NCBI GenBank assembly: GCA_028820215.1
Contig: JAPPKD010000152.1
Location: forward strand, 1-15,369
Reading direction: 5' to 3'
Length of the DNA stretch: 15,369 nucleotides
DNA from: Spirochaetaceae bacterium
GTDB lineage: Bacteria; Spirochaetota; Spirochaetia; SZUA-6; Bin103
This document shows, in pieces, positions 1-4,956 of this stretch. A model generated the notes under the pieces. That model searched no databases. It was not told where the DNA came from and saw only the letters and a list, made by a program, of their open reading frames with translations. The translations under genes were made by a program, and so were the position numbers. Each line of letters starts with the position of its first letter. The first letter of the stretch is position 1.

Positions 1-94
1 CCCCCTCCTATATCTCATTGCCATCATTGCACTTGGAACACCGCAATTGGCTCAGCGCCGGTGGGACGGGAACCGTGGGCCGCGCGCGAAACTC
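1..94. other. Non-coding flank at the left edge
   Basis: I see no gene here. Read on the minus strand, this stretch follows the tRNA-Leu and ends at the window edge with GGAGGGGG preceded by an AT-rich GAGATATA. That looks like a ribosome binding site for a minus-strand gene starting just left of the window. This is inference; the gene itself is not visible. Confidence 0.3.
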
Positions 95-179
95 TGCCGG
101 AGACCGGATTCGAACCGGTACGGTCCATGCGGACCAGGGGATTTTAAGTCCCCGGTGTCTACCGTTTCACCACTCCGGC
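95..179 (-). tRNA. tRNA-Leu (anticodon UAA)
   Basis: On the minus strand the sequence folds as a class II tRNA of 85 nt. The acceptor arms are GCCGGAG (173-179) and CTCCGGC (96-102), with discriminator A at 95. The T-arm contains GGTTCGAATCC. The anticodon stem is GGGGA/TCCCC around the loop CTTAAAA, giving anticodon TAA (144-146 on the plus strand). The extra arm is long, as expected for tRNA-Leu. The 3' CCA is not encoded. It is divergent from rplU. Confidence 0.95.
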
Positions 180-190
180 GCGGGTCCGGA

Positions 191-219
191 GCCTAACGAC
201 GGCTCCGACGCCGGGTCAA
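191..219 (-). promoter_or_regulatory. Candidate promoter of tRNA-Leu
   Basis: On the minus strand TTGACC (rc of 214-219) is followed after 17 bp by TTAGGC (rc of 191-196), 11 nt before the tRNA 5' end. The -35 box is good and the position is right, but the -10 box matches poorly, so this rests mostly on geometry. Confidence 0.25.
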
Positions 220-251
220 ACCTCGGCGCGCCACCGCCGCCCCGCACGCAT

Positions 252-281
252 TTGACCGTAACGCCCGGAGCGTACTACCGT
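252..281 (+). promoter_or_regulatory. Candidate promoter of rplU operon, leaderless geometry
   Basis: TTGACC (252-257) is followed after 18 bp by TACCGT (276-281), or after 15 bp by TACTAC (273-278). Either -10 box lies only 6-9 nt before the GTG start of rplU at 288. There is no convincing Shine-Dalgarno at normal spacing. A transcript from here would start at or next to the start codon. The -10 match is weak. Confidence 0.3.
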
Positions 282-287
282 TGGAAC

Positions 288-626
288 GTGTATGCGCTCG
301 TAGAGATCAAGGGAAAGCAGTACCGGGTGAGTCCCGGTACTGAAATCGTCGTCGATCGACTGTCGGCCGAGCAGGCGGAGTCGTTCGATCTGGACTCGGT
401 CCTGCTGCTGTCCGACGGTCGTGACGTACGGGTGGGCAATCCGTATGTCGCCGACGCACGGGTACGCGCGCGTGTGGCCGGTGAGGAGCGCGGCAGGAAG
501 ATCAGGGTGTCGACCTACCGCCGCCGCAAGCGCACGCAGCGCACGCGGGGCCACCGGCAGCGCTACACGCGGCTGGTGATCGAGGACGTGGTCGCGGGCG
601 CAGCCGGGGAAGCCGCGGCTTCCTGA
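288..626 (+). CDS. rplU: 50S ribosomal protein L21
   Basis: L21 is a structural protein of the large ribosomal subunit that binds 23S rRNA. The N-terminus reads MYALVEIKGKQYRV, the standard L21 opening, with the central VSTYRRRKRTQRTRGHRQ basic segment that contacts rRNA. I chose the GTG at 288 because it starts exactly at this conserved opening; the same frame is open far upstream (through the tRNA region), which is not credible as coding. The product is 112 aa, slightly longer than the usual ~103 aa because of an Ala-rich C-terminal tail. The rpmA gene follows 12 bp later, the near-universal L21-L27 pairing. There is no clear ribosome binding site; see the promoter at 252-281. Confidence 0.95.
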   Translation: MYALVEIKGKQYRVSPGTEIVVDRLSAEQAESFDLDSVLLLSDGRDVRVGNPYVADARVRARVAGEERGRKIRVSTYRRRKRTQRTRGHRQRYTRLVIEDVVAGAAGEAAAS

Positions 627-638
627 GGAGAGGCGGAC

Positions 639-929
639 ATGGCTCACAAGAAGGGTGGAGGAAGCTCCCGCAACGGGCGCGACTCGATCGGCCGCAGGCT
701 CGGCGTCAAGCGCTACGGTGGCGAACGCGTACACGCGGGCGCCATTCTGGTACGTCAACGCGGAACCCGGGTGCATCCCGGTCCGAATGTCGGCCTGGGC
801 AGCGACGACACGCTGTTCGCACGTTCTTCCGGCCTGGTCAGGTATTACCGTCGCCGCAACCGGAAGTTCGTCTGCGTCGACTCCAGCGGCCCTGTTGACG
901 GCCCTGCGGAGCAGCCCGTCGCGCGCTGA
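639..929 (+). CDS. rpmA: 50S ribosomal protein L27
   Basis: L27 sits near the peptidyl transferase centre of the large subunit. The N-terminus [16 protein letters not shown] and the following [28 protein letters not shown] are diagnostic. The short N-terminal extension cleaved in Firmicutes-type L27 is absent; the protein begins directly with the form that reaches the active site. An ATG start is preceded by a good purine-rich ribosome binding site (GAGGAGAGG, about 626-634). At 96 aa it is a little longer than typical (~85 aa), ending in a non-conserved tail. It is co-directional with rplU and nadD. The GTPase gene obg, which often follows rpmA, is not present here. Confidence 0.96.
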   Translation: MAHKKGGGSSRNGRDSIGRRLGVKRYGGERVHAGAILVRQRGTRVHPGPNVGLGSDDTLFARSSGLVRYYRRRNRKFVCVDSSGPVDGPAEQPVAR

Positions 930-986
930 CCGGCGTCCGTGCGGACGGCTGCCGGCTGCCCCGTGTCCCGAGCCGGACCGGGAACC

Positions 987-1550
987 GTGAGGACGGCCAT
1001 CTTCGGAGGGACCTTCAATCCGGTCCACAACGGCCATCTCCATCTCGCCGCCACCGTCTGCGCGGAGCTGGCGTACGGGCAGGTGGTCTTCGTGCCCGCG
1101 CACGTTCCGCCGCACAAGGACGCCGACGAGCTGATCGCCGGCTCGCACCGGCTGGCGATGCTGCGCCGGGCGGTCGCCGGACACGATGCCTTCCGGGTGG
1201 ACTCGTGTGAATTGGACCGCCGCGGGGTTTCCTACACCATCGACACGGTGCGATACCTCGGCGCGGTGCGCGGCCGGTTGGGAGTCATCATCGGTGACGA
1301 TCTGGCGGCCGACTACCGGTCATGGCGCGAGGCGTCCAGCCTGGCCCGTGAGGCCGACCTGATCCTGGGCCGGCGCCTCGACGGCAGCGCGCCGCTGCCG
1401 TTCCCGCACCGGGTCGTCCGCAATGTGCGGTTGCCGCTCTCTTCCCGGCTCATCCGCGACCGGCTGCGCGCCGGCCTTCCAGTCGACCATCTCACGCCGC
1501 CCGCGGTCCTCGAGTACATCCGCTCCCACGGGCTCTATGGCGCGACATGA
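987..1550 (+). CDS. nadD: Nicotinate-nucleotide adenylyltransferase
   Basis: NadD joins nicotinate mononucleotide and ATP to give nicotinate adenine dinucleotide, a late cytoplasmic step of NAD synthesis. The start of the nucleotidyltransferase fold is plain: TAIFGGTFNPVHNGHLHLA, with the (H/T)xGH signature HNGH. The C-terminal SSRLIRDRLRAG matches the SSTxIR-type motif, and the ending DHLTPPAVLEYIRSHGLYG is typical. I chose GTG at 987 because it begins the first beta strand directly; an in-frame GTG at 939 would add 16 non-conserved residues. Length from 987 is 187 aa, normal for the family. The stop overlaps the start of the following LCP gene by 4 bp (ATGA), implying translational coupling. 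Confidence 0.94.
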   Translation: MRTAIFGGTFNPVHNGHLHLAATVCAELAYGQVVFVPAHVPPHKDADELIAGSHRLAMLRRAVAGHDAFRVDSCELDRRGVSYTIDTVRYLGAVRGRLGVIIGDDLAADYRSWREASSLAREADLILGRRLDGSAPLPFPHRVVRNVRLPLSSRLIRDRLRAGLPVDHLTPPAVLEYIRSHGLYGAT

Positions 1551-2806
1551 GGGTTGCCGGCCCGCGCCGGGGACGGGCGGTGACCGGGGTGATCACGGGG
1601 CTCATCGTGATCATCGCGACCGGCGCATTCGTCCTGAGCTTCGTGAGACTGCGCAGCGACGCGGTGAGCGACCTGATCGATGCCCAGGGTCGCATCGCCG
1701 TGACCTTCATGCTTCCCATCGACGAACCGTCGCCTTCCTTCGAGGTGCTCATGCTCGACGCGAGGACCGGCCGTGCGGCGTTGCTGTTCGTTCCCGGGTC
1801 GATCGGCGTGGTGCTCCCGGACCCGCAGCGGATCGGCGCCATTGCGGCGCTGTACGGCCCGGACGGCCACGCCGCGCTTGGCGGGCGCCTGGCCGAGCTC
1901 CTCGATCTGCAACTCGACTTCTACGTCGATCTGTCGTACGAAGGGCTCGGGCGGCTGGTCGATGTGCTCGGCGGCGTCGAGGTCGTGATCCCGGACACCA
2001 TTCAGATCCTCGATGCGGAGCGCCGCGTTCTGCTGCCGTCAGGCAGCGTGGTGCTGGATGGCGACATGGCGCGTGCCTACCTCTCGTACCGGACCGCCGA
2101 GGAACCTGCCGCCGAGCGGGTCGAACGGGTGCACCGCCTGATGCAGGGACTGCTGCGATCCATAGCCGACAGCCCTGTGGTGCTGTCCGATCCGACCGCG
2201 AAGCGGTTGCTGTACGATGCGGTCGTCACCGATCTGAACCGCCGCGCCTTCGACCGCCTGTTCGCCACGCTGGTGGAACTGGACACCGACAGGATCAGTT
2301 TGCTGCGGGTCCTGGGAAGGGTTCAGGAGGTCGACGATCGCCCTCTGTTGTTCCCGTATGAAGAGGGCGCGCTCCTGCGGGATTCCGTCAAGCAGACCAT
2401 CGCCGCCCTGTCCGTTCCGCTGGACGCCGGGGACGGGGATGTGACTCCCGCCGTGGAGGTGCTCAACGGCACCCGCACGAGCGGTCTGGCTGCGCAGGCG
2501 GCGACGGTCTTCGAGAGCTTCGGCTACCGGGTCGTGGCAGTGGACAACGCCGACCACCCCGATTACGAGCGGACGCTGTTCGTCGGTCGGCGGGGCGATC
2601 CGGAGCAGGCACGTCTGGTTGCGGCATTGATTCAGTGCGAAGGGGATGCAGCGCAGGCCGCGGACAGAGCCAGCGCCGCGGCCAAAGCCATCGCCGCGGA
2701 CCGAGTCATCACCCCGGATCGTGCCATCGCTGCGTCGTCGGCTGCCGCGGACGTGACGGTGATCCTGGGGCGCGACTTCAACGGCCGCATCTGTCAGTCG
2801 CGGTAG
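1547..2806 (+). CDS. LCP (LytR/CpsA/Psr) family protein with LytR_C domain
   Basis: A membrane-anchored 419-aa protein. A basic N-terminus is followed by one membrane segment (about residues 11-33), an LCP-like domain (about 45-220) and a C-terminal LytR_C domain (from about 297: VEVLNGTRTSGLAAQAA to VTVILGRDFNGR). LCP proteins in Gram-positive bacteria transfer lipid-linked glycopolymers to peptidoglycan; their job in spirochaete-type cells is not settled. Family landmarks seen are LMLDARTGRAALLFVPGS, LVDVLGGVEVVIP and a SYRTAEEPAAERVERVHRLMQ segment. The usual PRD after the first strand pair is PGS here, so catalysis may be altered. Four 18-bp repeats (2657-2728) insert an Ala-rich stretch inside the LytR_C domain. 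The start overlaps the nadD stop; rsfS begins 2 bp after the stop. Confidence 0.85.
   Translation: MRVAGPRRGRAVTGVITGLIVIIATGAFVLSFVRLRSDAVSDLIDAQGRIAVTFMLPIDEPSPSFEVLMLDARTGRAALLFVPGSIGVVLPDPQRIGAIAALYGPDGHAALGGRLAELLDLQLDFYVDLSYEGLGRLVDVLGGVEVVIPDTIQILDAERRVLLPSGSVVLDGDMARAYLSYRTAEEPAAERVERVHRLMQGLLRSIADSPVVLSDPTAKRLLYDAVVTDLNRRAFDRLFATLVELDTDRISLLRVLGRVQEVDDRPLLFPYEEGALLRDSVKQTIAALSVPLDAGDGDVTPAVEVLNGTRTSGLAAQAATVFESFGYRVVAVDNADHPDYERTLFVGRRGDPEQARLVAALIQCEGDAAQAADRASAAAKAIAADRVITPDRAIAASSAAADVTVILGRDFNGRICQSR
2657..2728 (+). repeat. 18-bp tandem repeat, 4 units, in LCP 3' end
   Basis: Units at 2657-2674, 2675-2692, 2693-2710 and 2711-2728 follow a consensus close to GCCGCGGACCGAGCCATC. 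A degenerate fifth unit may follow. They encode an Ala-rich (A/P)(A/D)(R/K)-type hexapeptide inserted just before the last strand of the LytR_C domain. The reading frame is preserved. Confidence 0.8.
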
Positions 2807-2808
2807 AC

Positions 2809-3234
2809 ATGGCACAACAGGAAGACGTCCATCCCGCGAGCGGCAGCCAGCGAACCGCCCTGGCCCTGGCCGAGCTGCTGGTCGAGCACCAGGCCGAGGA
2901 GACGGTCGTCCTCGACGTGAGACGGCAGAGCGGTTGGACCGATTACTTCGTGATGGCGACCACGCGGAGTCATGCTCACTTGCGCGGCCTCCTGCGCCAC
3001 CTGGACATCGCGCTGCGCCGGATGGGCGACGGCGGCCGCGAACGCCCGGGGCAAAGCCTGCGCCGTGCACCGGACGACAGCGGGTGGGTGCTGGTCGATC
3101 TGGGGAGCGTGGTGATCCACCTCATGACCGAGGAACAGCGGCGGTTCTACGAGTTGGAGAGGCTCTGGTTCCGGAGTCCTGCGGTCTTCCGGGACCGTGG
3201 TTCGCGCCCGGACGCGGACACGCAGTCGAGTTGA
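2809..3234 (+). CDS. rsfS: Ribosome silencing factor RsfS (YbeB/Iojap family)
   Basis: RsfS binds ribosomal protein L14 on the free 50S subunit and blocks joining with 30S, lowering translation under starvation. The family pattern is clear: VVLDVRRQSGWTDYFVMATTRSHAHLRGLLRHL, then GWVLVDLGSVVIHLMTEEQRRFYELERLW near the C-terminus. I chose ATG at 2809, 2 bp after the LCP stop, giving 141 aa; the frame is open further upstream but that part lies inside the LCP gene. No strong ribosome binding site is visible, so translation is probably coupled to the LCP gene. The nadD-(LCP)-rsfS neighbourhood supports the call. The last ~20 residues (after ELERLW) are a non-conserved tail. Confidence 0.93.
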   Translation: MAQQEDVHPASGSQRTALALAELLVEHQAEETVVLDVRRQSGWTDYFVMATTRSHAHLRGLLRHLDIALRRMGDGGRERPGQSLRRAPDDSGWVLVDLGSVVIHLMTEEQRRFYELERLWFRSPAVFRDRGSRPDADTQSS

Positions 3235-3235
3235 G

Positions 3236-3544
3236 TCAGGAGTCCGCCGGGCCGCCGTCACCGCCGGCGAAGGCGTCCTCGAACTCCTCGTCTGCCTCCT
3301 CGTCCTCGTCGTAGTCGAAGCCATCCTCGTCCTCGATCTCTCCGTCGTCGATGTCCTGGCCGTCGAGGTCCTCGTCCTCGTCGAAGTCGTCGAACTCGGC
3401 CAGATCGTCGTCCACCGCGAAGCGGCGGACGCGGGTCGGGGGTGGTTGCCGGCTGATCGGCACCCGTGGGACCGTCACGAAGCGGTCGTCCGGCGTCCCG
3501 CCGGGCGGCGCGTCGAGGGATGAGATCGAGATAGCGGTTTCCAA
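3236..3544 (-). CDS. Small, very acidic protein of unknown function
   Basis: I do not recognise this gene. The minus-strand frame has a Pro/Arg-containing N-terminal third (PRVPISRQPPPTRVRRFAV) and then an almost pure Asp/Glu run with periodic aromatics (DDDLAEFDDFDEDEDLDG to FEDAFAGG). Codons in the acidic part are nearly all GAC/GAG and third positions are GC-rich, which favours real coding. The start is unclear: TTG at 3544 (102 aa, weak GGTGA upstream) or GTG at 3478 or 3463. The frame is open further upstream, but through tRNA-Gln and antisense to rplY, so I exclude that. It ends 1 bp from the rsfS stop, tail to tail. It could be an acidic partner of a basic ribosomal or nucleic-acid-binding protein, but that is speculation. 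Confidence 0.5.
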   Translation of the reverse strand: METAISISSLDAPPGGTPDDRFVTVPRVPISRQPPPTRVRRFAVDDDLAEFDDFDEDEDLDGQDIDDGEIEDEDGFDYDEDEEADEEFEDAFAGGDGGPADS

Positions 3545-3567
3545 ATCGCGTTCACCGTCCGTATAAT
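3538..3567 (+). promoter_or_regulatory. Sigma70-type promoter for tRNA-Gln and probably rplY operon
   Basis: A perfect TATAAT (3562-3567) is preceded by TTTCCA (3538-3543, four of six matches to TTGACA) with an 18-bp spacer. Transcription would start about 3574-3575, just before the tRNA 5' end at 3578. The AT-rich box stands out in otherwise GC-rich DNA. With only 22 bp from the tRNA to rplY and no terminator seen, rplY is probably transcribed from here too. Confidence 0.7.
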
Positions 3568-3577
3568 TCTGTGTCGA

Positions 3578-3649
3578 TGGGACGTCGGCAAGCGGTAAGC
3601 CACCGGTTTTTGGTACCGGCATTCGCAGGTTCGAATCCTGCCGTCCCAG
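3578..3649 (+). tRNA. tRNA-Gln (anticodon UUG)
   Basis: A 72-nt cloverleaf. The acceptor arms are TGGGACG (3578-3584) and CGTCCCA (3642-3648), with discriminator G at 3649. The anticodon stem is CCGGT/ACCGG around the loop TTTTGGT, anticodon TTG (3610-3612). The T-arm is GCAGGTTCGAATCCTGC. CCA is not encoded. The first acceptor pair is U-A, as in many bacterial tRNA-Gln, which fits the identity. Confidence 0.95.
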
Positions 3650-3671
3650 ATGATACCTATGGAGCAGATAC

Positions 3672-4301
3672 GTGGAGCAATTGGCATTACGGGCTGAGCC
3701 CAGATCGAAGACCCGGACGCGGGAGGCACGCCGGCTGCGCCGTGAAGGGCGGGTGCCGGCGGTAGTATACGGCGCCGCCGAGGCGGAGTCGATCTCCGTT
3801 GACGCGAAGGAGGTGCAGCGGCTGTTCCGCCATGCTTCCGAAAGCACCATCATCTCCCTCTCCACCGGTGACGGCGACCGCGACGTACTCATCAAGGACT
3901 ACCAGACCGACCGTATCACCGACAAGCTCCTGCACATCGACTTTCTCGAGGTGGTAGCCGGCCGCACCCTGCGCACCCACGTCCCGCTGCATTTCCAGGG
4001 TACGCCGATCGGCGTCCGCGAGGGAGGCATCCTGGAGACGCTGCTGCGCGAACTGCACGTCGAGTGCCTGCCGCGTGACTTGCCGGAGAGCATGGACATC
4101 GACATCGAAGGGCTGGACAGCGGGGACTCGATCCACGTGCGGGATCTGGACACGGCGGAAGGCGTCCGCGTCCTGAGCCCTGCTGACCAGGTGGTCTGCC
4201 TCGTCGCTCACCGTCTCGCCGAAGAAGAGGAAGAAGAGATCGATGAGGAGGAGATCGAAGAGGAAGGCGAGGACGTCGAGGTTCCCGACGCAGAGGCATA
4301 G
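3672..4301 (+). CDS. rplY: 50S ribosomal protein L25 (general stress protein Ctc/TL5 type)
   Basis: L25 of the long TL5/Ctc type binds 5S rRNA in the large subunit. The 209-aa protein has the N-terminal 5S-binding domain (about 1-95, with REARRLRREGRVPAVVYG and LHIDFLEV), the second beta domain (about 96-185, with VPLHFQGTPIGVREGGILE, LPRDLPESMDIDI and GDSIHVRDL), and an acidic Glu-rich tail from about 186. The GTG start at 3672 follows GGAG (3661-3664) at good spacing. It lies 22 bp after tRNA-Gln and shares its promoter by proximity. The tail is built from 15-bp units (EEEID/EEEIE). The coding end overlaps the likely start of pth by 59 bp. Confidence 0.94.
   Translation: MEQLALRAEPRSKTRTREARRLRREGRVPAVVYGAAEAESISVDAKEVQRLFRHASESTIISLSTGDGDRDVLIKDYQTDRITDKLLHIDFLEVVAGRTLRTHVPLHFQGTPIGVREGGILETLLRELHVECLPRDLPESMDIDIEGLDSGDSIHVRDLDTAEGVRVLSPADQVVCLVAHRLAEEEEEEIDEEEIEEEGEDVEVPDAEA
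4230..4268 (+). repeat. 15-bp purine-rich repeat in rplY 3' end
   Basis: Units at 4230-4244 and 4245-4259, plus a partial third, encode EEEID, EEEIE and EEG. The strand is almost pure purine and also offers Shine-Dalgarno-like sequence (AGGAAGAAG) just before the ATG at 4243 that I use as the pth start. Confidence 0.55.
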
Positions 4302-4956
4302 CGCGGCAGGGCATAACGCGGCAGGGCATAACGCGACGGGGCGCAGCGCGGCGGGGTATAGGCCGGCCGCGTCCGAAGGCCGGCTGCTGGTGGTCGGGCT
4401 GGGCAACCCAGGTCCCCGGTACACGGATACCCGGCACAACGTCGGGTTCCGGATCGTGGAAGCGCTGGCGGATGCTGCCGGCGCGCGGATGAAGCGGCGC
4501 GGGATCGCCCGCTACACCGTGGCGCGCGTCGAGGCCGAGGGCAGCAGTGTCTTTCTGGCGGAGCCGCTGACCATGATGAACCGATCCGGCGACGTGCTTG
4601 CCGCGCTTCTTCGGTTCAGTGGGTGCACCTTGCTGCAGACCCTTGTCATCTGCGACTCCCTCGATCTGCCGGCAGGGGCGGTGCGCTTGAAACGCTCGGG
4701 CTCCTCCGGCGGCCACAACGGGCTGGCATCGATCATCGCCGCCGCCGGCGGTGGCGGGTTTCCCCGGCTGTGGGTCGGCGTGGGCAGACCCGACGGCAGG
4801 GGCGACGTGATCCGCCACGTGCTGGGCACGCCAGGCGCGGAGGATCACCAGCGAATCGATGCGGCCGAGCGCTTCGCGGCAGAGCATGTGCTGCGCCTGG
4901 CGAACGAGCCGATCGATCGGGTGATGCATGCGGTCAACTCATACGAACCCGACTGA
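4243..4956 (+). CDS. pth: Peptidyl-tRNA hydrolase
   Basis: Pth frees tRNA from peptidyl-tRNA dropped by stalled ribosomes. Diagnostic motifs are LLVVGLGNPGPRYTDTRHNVGF (with the family's Asn and catalytic His), LTMMNRSG, CDSLDLPAG (catalytic Asp) and GSSGGHNGLASI. The conserved fold begins near residue 48, so the ATG at 4243 gives about 46 extra residues, much of it encoded by a 15-bp tandem repeat (SAAGHNAAGHNATG). That start has a purine-rich ribosome binding site inside rplY. The alternative GTG at 4390 (GAAGG 10 nt upstream) gives a 188-aa protein of ordinary length but would cut into the first beta strand; CTG codons at 4384/4387 would suit the fold better. The function is certain, the start is not. 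The end overlaps tilS by 29 bp. Confidence 0.92.
   Translation: MRRRSKRKARTSRFPTQRHSAAGHNAAGHNATGRSAAGYRPAASEGRLLVVGLGNPGPRYTDTRHNVGFRIVEALADAAGARMKRRGIARYTVARVEAEGSSVFLAEPLTMMNRSGDVLAALLRFSGCTLLQTLVICDSLDLPAGAVRLKRSGSSGGHNGLASIIAAAGGGGFPRLWVGVGRPDGRGDVIRHVLGTPGAEDHQRIDAAERFAAEHVLRLANEPIDRVMHAVNSYEPD
4296..4355 (+). repeat. 15-bp tandem repeat, 4 units, across rplY stop
   Basis: Units at 4296-4310, 4311-4325, 4326-4340 and 4341-4355 follow the consensus GCATAACGCGGCAGG; the fourth is more diverged. The first unit contains the rplY stop (TAG at 4299-4301). The array then continues in the pth frame, which it leaves open. Confidence 0.88.

Noticed and set aside
18..287. Upstream extension of the rplU frame through the tRNA-Leu region
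   Set aside because: It would translate the complement of a tRNA and add ~90 residues before the conserved L21 start.
3545..3895. Upstream extension of the acidic minus-strand frame
   Set aside because: It passes through tRNA-Gln and antisense to the conserved start of rplY; the acidic, biased part begins only after these.
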